A program made the translations under genes and the position numbers. 64,000 nucleotides of DNA, from NCBI GenBank assembly GCA_037976565.1, contig CP137670.1, positions 620,001-684,000 of the forward strand. Direction: 5' to 3'. The stretch comes from Mesocentrotus franciscanus (taxonomy: Eukaryota > Echinodermata > Echinoidea > Camarodonta > Strongylocentrotidae). The notes below the pieces were generated by a model that saw nothing but the letters and a program-made list of their open reading frames with translations, did not search any database and was not told where the DNA came from. Shown here one piece after another: positions 1 through 11,984 of this stretch. The stretch's first letter is position 1, and each line of letters starts with the position of its first letter.

Positions 1-1319
1 AAAATCCATTACTTATTGCATCTGTGGACAAAATAGTATCTCATTTGACAACATACATTTTAGTTGATAGAGAATATATTTTCCAATCTTGAAGTAATTA
101 TCCTATCCCTTTACCTCAATCTTTCATTATTCTTTACACTACCATTCTGAAAACGTATAAAATCTTTGCTTTAAAAAAAACGTCAGAGCATTATGTTGAA
201 TTATAAATGTGCAATAATTACAGCTTTGAAACCAAGAAAGAATCATATGCAACAAACATACATGTACATGTTCACATCATTATGGATACTCTTGCATACA
301 AAAAGAAATTTGAAGCTATCCTCCCATTTTTTCTTCTAAATATCCCATGAGGTATAAAATACCTTTTAGATTCAATGGCGATTTAATTCATTCATTGATG
401 TAATTACACATAAGCATACTGAAATATTGCCAATTAAAAAGCATTGTTTATGTGCTATAAAGCAACATTAATGGTGGGACTATTCCTTTTGAAGGAAAGG
501 ATAAATGATCCAATATAATGTCTAACTATCTGATTCTTGGCTTCAAGATCCAATATAATCAGTGCACTTTTAAATGGATGGTGTTCGTTCCCGACTGCAA
601 GGCTGCACATGTGTGTTACTTGATTGAAGGATTTTATTGAATATTATCCATTCTCACAGTCCAAAGACTGAATTGCAATGGTAACAACAGTTGGCAATAT
701 ATATACTGTACATGATAAAAGCAATTAAACAATAATTATTAAAGCAGTCCAAGCAATCAACAATGAAATTCAAATAAAAGTGATCAAATGACAATAATAA
801 TGACAACTTTTGTTAAGTTTGACTACCGTAATAAGCAATGAAAATTTAAACTTAAACATTCTAAAAATATACTATTGAAATTAACATTAAAACCATTACT
901 ATTAAAAATTTGACAGGCAGAAGGGTTGATTTTGTGTCATTGGTAGAAAATATTGGAAATATTGGAATCAAATTTCGTAATGAAATAAGAAATAATGTGA
1001 ATAATATTGCAAATTTGCGAATAATATTAAAATTTGTTGATAATAAAAATTAAACAAACATATTGCACTGGCTAAATCCTCTGTGATCTGTGTGAATTTG
1101 TTCATATTCCAATCATAGTCGTTATTAAAAATCCGATGCGATTAATATAAATATTAATTCACAATTAAATAGGAAATAATTGAAAATTGATTACAAAATT
1201 CAATTATTAAACACCTATTGCACAATCACTGGCAAATACACCCCAAAAGGTTTTTATGCATCTCACTATACATGTATATTACAGCAAGAGTGAATGTCAG
1301 ACAAACAAAATTAATGACA
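1..1319. other. AT-rich intergenic DNA, no gene seen
   Basis: No open frame with recognisable homology and no clear terminal-repeat pair was found. The stretch is AT-rich with many short homopolymer runs. Its right edge meets the 3' end of the minus-strand LINE fragment. Confidence 0.5.
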
Positions 1320-2224
1320 TCAGAAAAAATGTTCATTCAGAGTCCTTACCAAGTAAGGAAGAGTGTTTTTTTTTAGTCTTTCTGTTCGGCATTTAAAGTC
1401 TCTCAATCTTTCACTATGTCTCAACCGTCGATTCGTGCTCTGCATCTCTATGAGCCAGTCGCGAAAGTGCTTGTAAAGCGATTCTGTGAACCTTAGGGCA
1501 AGATGTTCCCATCTGTCAGAGAGGGATTGCAGACCTGAAATCTAGAGGGCATGTTCATAGCTGTGGTATCGATCATGAAAAATGATACGGAGGGCTCTTT
1601 TCTGGACTCTCTCGATATCATTGGCCTGTTCAGATGTAATGGATAAATTCCAAACTGGAACACAGTACTCAAGCACAGGTTGAATGTAGCACGTATAAAT
1701 AGTGAGGAGGTCTTCCATAGGGGCGGGATAACGCTTTAGGGCCCGAATGACGTAGAATTTTCTCAATGCCCTGCCTGTGATATCACGAACGTGGCTGTCC
1801 CAACGTAGGTTATGCTGCAGTATGACACCCGAAGCTTTAGCTCTTTGACTCCGTGCAGAGTTGCATCATCTGACTCAAGAAGCAAAGGTGGAGGTTCGGT
1901 CTGTGAGAAGGACACTCTCATCAATTTGCACTTTGACGAGTTGATGCGAAGTTCGTTATCCGAACACCACTGATGGAACAGAGCAGCTCTTTGCTTGACC
2001 TAGTCTGCGGCTTTCCGCGGAAGATATATCATCGACATATTTCCATCTGGATATATACCTGCTGCATCTGTCAATACGTCATTAATCAACACAAGGAAAA
2101 TTGCTGGCCCAAGGCGAGTACCCTGGGGTACACCTCCAACTGGAGAAAGAGAAGATGAAAGTACTCCGTTGTATCTTGTCATCCGTTCTCGTCCATGAAG
2201 AAAGCTACTGATCCATGGCAGCCT
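1320..2224 (-). pseudogene. 5'-truncated non-LTR retrotransposon reverse transcriptase, C-terminal part
   Basis: Read on the minus strand this is the C-terminal half of a LINE reverse transcriptase of jockey/CR1 type. Visible parts in order are a palm motif GVPQGTRLGPAIF near 2100-2150, the catalytic KYVDDIS near 2022-2045, the segment GVILQHNLRWDSHV near 1785-1835, and the thumb-like stretch LEYCVPVWN...VQKRALRI near 1575-1680. A C-terminal tail then runs to a TGA at 1320-1322. It is dead: GVPQG and YVDD lie in different frames, a second disruption lies between about 1860 and 1960, and a TAG at 1542-1544 breaks the tail. Homology stops near 2224, so the N-terminal fingers and endonuclease are missing, as is usual for a 5'-truncated insertion. 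Family assignment beyond LINE RT is inferred. Confidence 0.85.
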
Positions 2225-5200
2225 GCATAGAGAAATAAGAAAATGATAGTATGGATAGTAAAAATACAATCGTGCAAACAAATCAAATGGATTCTATTGG
2301 GGTTTTACAAAAGGTCTCAAATAAAATAAAAATTCATATCAATTCTATATTAACCTAACAATTAAAGTGGGATAGATCTCTATTTCAAATTCATGTATGC
2401 TCCAAAGCCTTTCTTTTAGGAATGAATGAATGCATCTAATTAAGTTAATTAAATTCTAATTAAAATAACCATCACATCACAAGTACACAAACTGATCAAT
2501 ATCGAACATGTCATTATATCAAATCCCTATACATGTATTGTATATCATTCTTTATATACATGTACATGTACAGTGTATAGAGAGAATGACTGGAAATTCA
2601 ATTTTCAATATATATTTAATGGGTATCCTTCTTCAAATGTGGAAAAGATTCTCTTATACTGTAACCCCTTTGACATAATAATCTAATGGCCACAGCATGT
2701 TGAAAAGTAAGGCATTTTTTCTATCTACACATAGTGTATAATTTTGAACAAAAAATACTTTAAATTTGTCATGGATTCAGTCTTTCAGGCAAGTTCAGCT
2801 AAGGCAAGATTAGGATGGGTACTTTGGAGGAATACATGAATGGTGCCACTTGTTGCTTTCCTCTTTCTGTAAATAGGGTTTAATTGAAAATATTACATTA
2901 CATGTGCATATTTATAGTTTAATAGAACCATTATCATAGATTAGCAGGATATCTTCCTGACTATCACAAAGTTTAAGGCTGAGTGGTAGTAGTACATGTA
3001 GGTACATAACAATTCCAGTACTGTTTAATTAGAGTTAGCATTACAACAGTTGTACATTTTTATACAGTAGGCTTGCGGGTGCACCATGTGAGAGAGAGGG
3101 AGGATTGAGGAGTTCTGAATAGAACTCTACTCTTGTAAATTTTATCATGAATATGAAAATGTGAACTTGCAAAGAGTAAACTTTAATGCATTACAATGAA
3201 TCTTTAAGTGTTTAATTATATTGCAAAAGTGTATTGGAAAAAGAGGGAGGGTTCACTACACACACTGATGGAATTTGGTTATCAAAGGGGAAGTCTACCT
3301 TGATATTATGATGGTTTTGAGAAAAGCAGAAAAATTACACACAAAACTCAGGGAAAGTTTGAGGAAAATCTGATAAAATATAAAGTTATGAATCCTTAAA
3401 GTCTTAAATGACTAAACAACATGTCTGCAACTACCTAACAAAAAGGAAAACAAATCAACTACAGGCAATTTCAATGGCCTTGCAGGGTTTATCTGTAGAA
3501 ACTTGCAAACATTACAAAGATGTATTATAGAATCACTGAGAACATGATTTTATATGGGATGTACAACAATAGGGTATTGAAATTGCCTGAGTTGATTTTT
3601 TGAAAGTTGTTTCAATGGTGTTAAAAGCAAATTGGCATCTTGTGAATGGTGTAGACTTTATTTTAGTAACATTCCATTTGCAATTTCTTAATTAAGGCTA
3701 CGAACATCACTGTTATGATAATTGTAGATCTATCACATCCAAGATGACAAGTGACATTTGAAATTAGATTTATATTTGGCTTCCTACACAATTAATCATA
3801 GAATGTCTCAAATTTATCCACTTTCTGTTTCGGCTATGTGTATACATGGTCTCTCTTGCTCCCCTATTAGTACTCTGCAAGCACAGACCCAATATTTACC
3901 ACTTCATTACAAAAAATATATTGTGTCTTGAGTGAAGCCTAAACTGGTTCCTACTGCTTAGCCTGGGCTGCGTTCTTAGTCTTCTAGCTCAGATCCTCTC
4001 TTCCACACTTCATTTCATTATCGCAATTTGTTATATCTTCTGGGTTACATATCCCCATTTTATGTGAATCATGCATTATGTTGCATATTAATGACTGAAG
4101 AAAGCAAGTTTTAAATTTTAAATTAAAAAGTTCTAAGCATACATGAAAGTCAAAGGGCTGGCTCAAAGAGATAGGAGCCAGAAAAAAAAAAGAAAGGAAG
4201 GGGGTGTGGGGGAATTGGACTCAAACTCATGAGATTTCACAAGAAGACTTTGTGAAAGCAGGTTGTATATACTATAATAAATATACATGTAGTTGTGCTT
4301 TGAATCATCTTCACATGAAAAGGACTACCAAGCTATTATAATTACAAAGTTATGATCATGTTTGTAATATGAAGCACTTTTCAAATGTTACAAATTTACA
4401 TTTTACAATTATTAAGGTAATTTTAATGTCGTTAATATCTCTTTTATAAGAAATAATGGCCATATTTAAAACTTTTAAAAGGTATGGAGAAACTTAAAGG
4501 GCATGTTTAATACAGCAATTTTCATACAAGTAAGAGCTGAGAATGGATCATATCAAATCAATGTTTGGTAGTTGTTGCTGAACTTAAAATAAATATTTGA
4601 AGAGCTGAATAAGTATGTTACTTTCTTTTAAATCAATGATGGTTTCGTTTCCAAGAAATAAAAGAGTGACTTAAATCAAAAGTTTTTTTTGTGAAATGCA
4701 GAACCCACAGTTTTCTTGTGCACTGATGCCATGCAACATGCTACAGTGTATCTTTGTAACATTTAAAATATGATACGTCTAGAAAAACACATTCCTAACT
4801 TTGTAGGTTAGTATTGATCCTTGTACAATTCAAAAATGGTATTTAGAAAATACTAAGACAGCACTGCCAATGAAATGAATGGATAAGTACTGTTTAAAAT
4901 GTTTCTAATCAGAATCTTGTTGCATATTCTGTTTAGACACCCTGTAGAAACAAAAATCTTTTTAGTGCAAGTTATGATTATTATTTGGCTTGACATGGAA
5001 ACTATAGAAACTATAAAGTACTGCTATGGACAGTCAGATTTTCTGCAAATTTAGTCTCAAAGTTACTATTCAGTGCATATATTAAATAAACAAGGGTAAC
5101 GCTCTCGGTCTCGCCTGCATTGCACAATTCGATATGATGAAAAATTGAGGTTAGGACATTATTTATAGCAGGCGCCCAAAAATGAAATCCTCTGAATATA

Positions 5201-5345
5201 ATCAGCATTTTGAAGTGAATATTGACTAAGAATCATCAAAAGAATTCTTTACTATTATTTGTACCAAGATAGATAACTGTCATGAAATATGAACAAATAA
5301 CAAAAATTGATTAATTCATTGTGAAAAACATAATCCAAGTCTACT
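2225..5345. other. Intergenic DNA with small inverted repeats, no gene seen
   Basis: No coding homology was recognised. Near 3293-3420 the sequence resembles one end of a short non-autonomous DNA transposon (GAAGTCTACCTTGATATTATG onward), but the other end was not found. A small inverted repeat pairs 3451-3475 with 3578-3602. Short TACATG runs occur near 2560. The rest is unremarkable AT-rich DNA. Confidence 0.4.
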
Positions 5346-5935
5346 GACCTAACATGACCTTTGGCCTTGACTTTGCGAGCTGGAATTTGTGTCTTATAAT
5401 TTGTGATACTTCATGACCCTTGGGTATAAGTTTCATGGAATTTGAACAAACACTTTTGAAATTATGCTAAAAATTCAAAATCTTGATACCACAACAAAGT
5501 CTAAGTTTGCAGACCTGAAATGACTTTTGACCTTGACTTTTTAACCTAAAAGACTAATCACATGATTGGTGATACTGATAACCCTTATGTTCAAGTTTCA
5601 TGGAATAGGAATGTATGCTTTCAAAAACTTAACCTCAGGTTAAGATTTTGATGATGATGCCACAACATAGTCTAAGTTTGTTGACCTGAAATGACCTTTG
5701 ACCTTGACTTTGTGACCTGAAACTTTCCTCGCATGATAGGGAATACTTGATAACTCTATAGTCCAAGTTTCCTTGAATAAGAACTGATACTTTCAAAATT
5801 AAATTAACAATTCAAAAAACTAACATCAGGTTAAGTTTTTGATGTTGACCGTCGCCGCCGCCGCCGTCACCGGAAAAGCGGCGCCTATGTCTCACTTTTT
5901 GCTACGCAGGCGAGACAAAAAGTGTATCGGTTCCC
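5346..5935. repeat. Three-unit ~168-bp tandem repeat ending in a GCC-rich hairpin
   Basis: Three diverged direct units start near 5346, 5514 and 5684. Each opens with a version of ACCTGAAATGACCTTTGACC and continues through a shared TCAAGTTTCATGGAATA segment and a CCACAACA-AGTCTAAGTTTG segment. The third unit runs into a GCCGCCGCC tract and a short palindromic tail with GGCGCC and GCAGGCGAGACAAA. Similar TGACCTTTGACCTTGACTTT repeats are, to my knowledge, common dispersed repeats in marine invertebrates. A TCTCGCCTGC at 5111-5120 mirrors the tail and may mark the opposite end of one larger element. Confidence 0.6.
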
Positions 5936-7439
5936 AACTTTGGTAGATCCCAATTAAAAATTCATAACCAATATGACTTTGAAATGTATTTAATGATAAA
6001 GAGTAACTTTTTTTCTGTCAAATGATACCCTATTCATAATATTTTTGTCATGGGTGACTGAGCACCAGGGTCTTTAAAAAGTGTTGTCAAAATCGCCTTG
6101 TTCATGTACCAAGTTTTGGCTGATGGAACGAATGTGGGTCAGGCCATATTTCTTGGGTCTTAAATCCTGTTAAAAGTTAAATTTTGCCTCGTGATTTGGT
6201 GCTTCATTGTCTAAAATGATGCAATGTATCTAGGCTTTCACAGAATCTTGTTTCAATCCATAGGATAAACTTTTTATTATTTTGAACAGCCTACTAACTT
6301 CTTGTCAAATATGTACAAGTTTTCTCTGCTCACTTGTCCACTGCCCTATTTCACATGCGTAAGGAGCATACTGTAAGGTGTTTATCTTGAATACCGGTTT
6401 TGTAAGCTTTGAAAACTCAAAGGTTACGAAACCCAAATGCAAGAAAGAACACATATGATGGTAAGTATCAAAGAAATTGACAGTAGACTTTCATTTAAAA
6501 AAAGATAACATTCCAAATAAACTTTATCCATTTTGTATCACTCAGTGAGAAGAATTACCTCAAACAAGAGCTGCGAATATCATAAATTTTGCTTGCAATA
6601 AGCATTTCTTTGTGTTTGGTTTGATATCGACACCATTTCTTTTCAACTGCCTAATAGTCAATGTAAATAAATTAGTAATTGTGTCTGGAATGAGATAACA
6701 CAATCATAATGGCTTTTGATCCACATTCAATGCTTCAGTCCATATGGTACTTTTTGAAAAGCCTGTTGCTCAGTCATCCGTGGCAGCACAATTATGAATA
6801 TGGTAATATTAGACAGCGTATAAGTTACCCTTTTATGATATATGATTCAAGCCAGGTCACATAGGTTACAACTTTCTAACTAGAAGTTACCACAGTTGGG
6901 TACACTTGTTTTTGATACGCACTGTAGAGGTTGTTGCAATCCACAGCAGTCATTGATTTTGCACAGAGGGGTGGGAAAAACAAATTACCACCCCGAACCC
7001 TCTTTAACTTTTTTAAAGACTAAAACCAATGAGCGGATCTACATAATATACCAAACAGAATGGAAATCATACTAGAGTTAAAGAATAACTTGTTATATGG
7101 ACTGGTGTGCATAAGCATAACTTTGACATAGACACACACAAACAAAAATCCAATAACTTTTAAAAGGAAGACCAACTATTAATGATTGTATACGCATGTA
7201 CTGTACATGTAGGCAGAAGGGGATATCTTTATCACATAGAGCAACAGAGTGGAAATGGGAACAAAATAGACAAACGATTTATTCAAAGGAGAAAAATTAT
7301 GCAAAGAATATCTTTGTAAAGGGAATAAATAAAATATATCTACCAAAAAACAACAACAAACAAAAAGAAAGGGAAATCAGATGAATATTGTTGGAGAAGA
7401 ACATTATATTAAACAGTAAATTCAGAGAATTTATCTATA
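5936..7439. other. Intergenic DNA, no gene seen
   Basis: No recognisable coding, RNA or terminal-repeat structure. A short open frame at 7196-7384 is lysine-rich low-complexity translation without homology. Confidence 0.45.
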
Positions 7440-7615
7440 TATTAATGTGAATGTTAAAGTGCTATATGTTTATTCTCTCTATATACTCGTTTTATGTTGT
7501 ATGTATCATGTCAAATGTACATTTTATTTATTTTTCTCTGTGAATAATGCATGTAAATGCAACAAATTTCCTTTTGGACCAATGAATTTGAATTGAATTG
7601 AATTAAATTATCTTT
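7440..7615 (+). repeat. Probable 3' tail of a LINE or related SINE
   Basis: The stretch ends with ...CCTTTTGGACCAATGAATTTGAATTGAATTG and a short run of the pentamer TTGAA. This layout, an A/T-rich 3' UTR finishing in a short tandem repeat after a GGACCAATAAA-like signal, is typical of 3' ends of CR1-like non-LTR elements. No coding part remains. A related ending on the other strand is seen at 27498-27530. Confidence 0.45.
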
Positions 7616-8477
7616 GATGCAAATTATGCTTCAGTTTCCTTTATTTGTATACAAATTCAGACAAATTGCAAAATATTTTGGTGATGGGAAGATAACTGAC
7701 CATGGTTACTTAAATCTTGGGTAATTAATAGTATTCAGTGGTTTGGATCCTCAGGGAGAAGTGTATTATAAATCAAATTATATTTATTATTTTAGCTTTA
7801 CCAAATCTATAGAACATAATGGAAATTGAATGGAAAAACTGTATTTTCCACTCAATAATATGACTCATCTGTTAATATGTGAACCTGTAGGGTCCTATTA
7901 CATGTATATTCAAGATATGTAATAAATCTTTTTTAAAATGGCATAAGAATAAGGAGAGGGAGAAAGTGGATTTTATTTCAAGTGCAACATGGATGCTTCA
8001 CATTATACCATTGCTCATTCTGTCAATAGGCCTAATGGACTAAAAAATTAACAAACATACTAGAAAATAATATTTTCTTTACATGATTTGTCACAAGGTT
8101 TGGAAAACAAAAGTTGTTCAGTTTTCTATTAGAGGGATATCGGATGGATATATAAAAAAGGGTGATGATGTTAATGAAGAGTTGATAGAGAAGAGCAGAT
8201 TAGGAAAGAGAAAAGGAAGACACTTTAAAAGTAAAAACATGTAGTACGTAAAGGGACTTTTTGGTCCTCTTATACAGAACATGTAACTTGAAAAAGTCAA
8301 AGAAACTGTGCGGCAAATGTGATTTCTAGACCATTCTAGATGCATTTGACTGAAATAAGTCAACTTCTGCAAAAAATTACTATCATGATAGCAGAAGTGG
8401 ATAAATAACTGCTTTTCAAACATCATAACTTTCTTATACTACTGTTACAAATTTTCCAAAGAGTGTTCATTCACATG
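7616..8477. other. Intergenic DNA, no gene seen
   Basis: No coding homology. The 102-codon open frame on the minus strand at 8118-8426 is not supported by composition or any motif. Confidence 0.4.
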
Positions 8478-8481
8478 TTAA

Positions 8482-9019
8482 AGGTACTATGTCCCATTTA
8501 CAAGCCAAAAAATAAAAGCTTAAATTCAAAGGGCATTTGAAAGACACTGTACTAATTTAGAACTTCCCTAAAAACGAAAGGGCTTGAAAATGGCTTTAAG
8601 TGGGAAAATAACAACCATTAGTTTTCAAATCGACTTAAGTGATTGCAATCACCAAAGTAATAGTCTAATTTTCAGACCCTTTTACCGAATGGTTGTACGT
8701 CTGCACAAAGATTCAATCAGTTTAATTTTGGCCATTACAAGTAGTGGGTTATTGATATAGAAAATGCTCATGTACACCCTGTACCTGTTACAGCTCATTT
8801 TAGGTAAGTTATTACCAAAGAAAAAAAGATGCCAGTCAATCACTCAATAGTGTCTGACAGTAAAGTCTAGAAGGTAAACAGGTTTCCTTGCATAATTTGA
8901 ATATTAGGACACTGCTAATGTTTACGTTTCACAGATAGGACATACATGACATACATGTATTCATGCAAATTTCTACAGAATTTGATGTTGGCCGCAAAAG
9001 GGACAGACATGTAGTATCT
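8482..9019. mobile_element. TTAA-flanked MITE, same family as the copies at 55 and 57.5 kb
   Basis: A 538-bp element with terminal inverted repeats: it begins AGGTACTATGTCCCATTT and its other end, read in reverse complement, begins AGATACTACATGTCTGTCCC. TTAA is present on both sides (8478-8481 and 9020-9023). The interior matches, in reverse complement, the insertions at 55059-55587 and 57505-58017, including the segments around GGCCATTACAAGTAGTGGGTTATTGAT and TAGAACTTCCCT. It encodes nothing. A TTAA target with inverted ends suits piggyBac- or Kolobok-type transposases; which one cannot be decided here. Confidence 0.85.
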
Positions 9020-9023
9020 TTAA

Positions 9024-9793
9024 AGCCTAAGTCCACTCCAAAAATAACTTACTTTCAATAGAAGCAGAAAAATCAAACAAACCAATCAAAAAAGTTTGAG
9101 CAAAATCAGATAACTAATAAGAAAGTTATGAATTTTTGAAAAGTATGTAAAACTGGAACAATGGAAATCACTACACAAATTGCCAATTTGGTTACGGTAT
9201 CAGTTTGTGACGTCATGTCCTCACTATTTATCAATTGCTTTATATAGTTTAATCCCATTAATTTCCCTTTTTATCCCCTAAAACTTGATTTCCCTTGCCT
9301 TTGCCCAGGTTATATGATTTGTATCATATTGCGTGCATGACATTTCACAAATTTTTATGAACTTTGAAGAATTGATACTATTTTCTGAATATTGTATATT
9401 CATAATTATTGATTTTTATATAAATAGTATACCAAAATTCACATTTTTCATGATTTAACTGGACAAAATTACTCTATATTAGTGCATCCACACAAAAACA
9501 TATTACTATCAATCTAACTTGGATGCTGGTGTGAAGAAATAAGATTCTTAGGGAGAAAATAGGAAATTTATATTATCAATATAAAGAAAATAATTAGTGG
9601 ATAGTGAGGACCTGACGTCACAGACTCATGAGTGAGTTGCCAATTTGTCTAGTGATTTTCAAAGTTTTTGATGTCATTACAAATTCATAACTTTCTTATT
9701 AGTTATCCGATTTTGCTCAAACTTTTTTTGATTGGTTTGTCTGATTTTTCTGCTTCTATTGAAAGTAAATTATTTTTGGAGTGGACTTGGGCT
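9024..9793. mobile_element. TTAA-flanked foldback MITE (second family)
   Basis: A 770-bp element with long inverted ends. The left begins AGCCTAAGTCCACTCCAAAA and the right, reverse-complemented, AGCCCAAGTCCACTCCAAAA. Similarity continues inward for well over 100 bp with a few differences. TTAA lies at 9020-9023 on the left and at 9794-9797 on the right. The left TTAA is the same four bases that end the neighbouring MITE, so the two elements abut. The AT-rich centre has no coding potential; an apparent open frame starting at 9668 merely crosses the right arm and runs on into the next element. Confidence 0.85.
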
Positions 9794-10204
9794 TTAAGGG
9801 TGGTCCACAAACAAATATTCAAACTTTTTAAATTGAAATGTGGAAGAAGTATGAACTTATACTTGCAAAGCACAAAGTCCCTTGCAGCTGGGCTCCAGGG
9901 CTTGCTTAGGCGCCTTGGATTAATTCTCATGCACGAGAAGCCGCGGCTTTTTAACCTAAGAACGCATGCGGGAAAGCTGCATTGCGGTAATCCCGGATGC
10001 GGGATTTGCCCACGAAAAGCCGCATTGTGTGTGTCTGAAAGACGGTGACGTCTTTTTCATGCCGGAAAATTCAACCCATTGAAAGATTCGGCATACTTGT
10101 TTAGCTCCTCTGCGGCTAAATTAAGTTATTTTAGCGTAGCTTGATTTCGTGTCTAATTTGCATTGTACTCTGTATGTTAGGAATGGATCATACACAATCA
10201 AAAC

Positions 10205-10400
10205 ACCGTTTAAAAGGGTTGTTTAAAAATGATACGACCTGTTAAAAAATTCAACCAGCTGTTATAGTTCATATTGTAATGAACTGTTAGCATTTTAAAC
10301 AACGTTTTCTCTGTGTATATATAACCGAATGATTTTTTTTCGGGGAGGTAACTTGGAGGTGTCAATCTGGGACACACGGGTTATGGGAGCCCCATTCAAA
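10205..10400. repeat. Block duplicated at 12788-13010
   Basis: The segment from AAAAGGGTTGTTTAAAAATG through GACACACGGGTTATGGGAG recurs at 12788-13010 with scattered substitutions and short indels. The two copies share AAACAACGTTTTCTCTGTGT and AACCGAATGATTTTTTT in the same order. It is non-coding. Confidence 0.7.
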
Positions 10401-10786
10401 TTTAATTCTCCAGCAATTAATGGAAATAATGGCTCGTGGGATTTTTTCTCTCGCCGGTATAGACAATTACGTGCTGCCTGCTGGCCATAAAGCCAATGTG
10501 TTGATTCATGAATTCTTGTTTGGAGACTTTGCTATTCCATGTCATTTAACTTATAGAGGCAAAACGCATTTTACAGAAGGTTTTAATATTATTTGTTTCT
10601 TTGAACTTGGTATAAAGCCCTCTCCAAAGAAAATATTTTCTCTTTCTCCTTTTCATCTCTTTCTCTCTCTTCTCTCCCCTCTCTCTCTTGTGTTTCTTCG
10701 GCACTGGCCACCCATTATGGTACGTGCAGTCTGCCTCCTATCCGCATTCTAGCTGCCCCGTGCCCCCGTACGCTAGTGTTTCTCCG

Positions 10787-10840
10787 GCGTATTATTATTA
10801 TAATCATCATCATATTGTTATTATTATTATTATTATTATT
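10787..10840. repeat. ATT/ATC trinucleotide-rich simple repeat
   Basis: An imperfect microsatellite of ATT and CAT triplets, followed by AT-rich DNA. Confidence 0.8.
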
Positions 10841-11984
10841 CAGATGGGGAGGGTGATGAATAATGAAAGTAAAGCAATAAATTATTTTTAAAAATCGTTT
10901 ATAATCGTTTAGAAATTTGGGTTGATTTTACTCTTCCATTCAATAAATCTCATTAAAATGTGAAAATTGCACTCATTATACATTCTTTTTCTTTTCCCTC
11001 CCCCAGGTATACTACTATGTTTCCGGCTTTTTTGTTGTTGGTTCGGTGGGGGTAATGGAAGGAAGGTAACAAATCATTGACATTCGTTTAGAAATTTGCG
11101 TTAATTTTGCTCACACCATTAACAAAATCTTATTAAAATACTTCCACAAGATTCAAGATTAAGATTCACGGATACTTTATTTCTCCAATCGTGCAAAGTA
11201 TAAACTAACATTATCAATTGCTCCTGTTTTTTGTACTTTTATATTATTCGTTATAATCGGGTTTTTTCATAAGCATGTCCATTTTCTCTCAATGAAATTC
11301 GTAGAGTAGCGTATTACAGGTCCGCGATGTCTGTCCCACAGAAATAGACCTACGCTGAGACCATTCCATACACAGAATACTGATACAGCTGGTACTTCAT
11401 TAGGAGCAGCGTAATCCGCGCTCGCCTTGGAGAAGCTTATGACGGCAAGCACCCTAATACATCATAATCCGCCCTTCTATTGTTCGAGTTTATAATCATG
11501 ACAACGAACTTTACCCTTGGCCACGTTCATTGTTCCTCTTATACGTAACATAGATGTAGATAGCCCTAAGACATAACTCTTTTCGTATAATCATACCGGT
11601 ATGTCTAAAATGCTTTCAAATATTTTTGTGTCCTTTTTGTTTGTATATACTTTGTCAATATACTTACAAACTATAATTGTCAAAACTTGCCAATACTACC
11701 AAACTATCAAGTTTTCCCTATCATGTTCCGCTCTAGATTTTTTTTAAATTAATTTTATTTGTTGTGTCCTTTTCATATTTGTTCTTGTCTCTCTCTCTTC
11801 AAGATTTCTTCTGTTTTTTTAGGGGTATTTATGCTATTAATTTTTGTATAAATAAAAGGAAAGGGTTATTCTTTCTCTTATATAAATGTTGTCCACCTTC
11901 TTCTATAGATAACCCTTTTGTGCTAAAGTATAATGTCCGATGTATATTATTTCTGTTAATAACATGTAATGAACGTATAACTTT

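Noticed and set aside
3293..3420. Possible MITE end
   Set aside because: Only one end was found, so no element is called.
9668..10048. 126-codon open frame
   Set aside because: It starts inside the right arm of one MITE and ends inside the next element, so it cannot be a gene.
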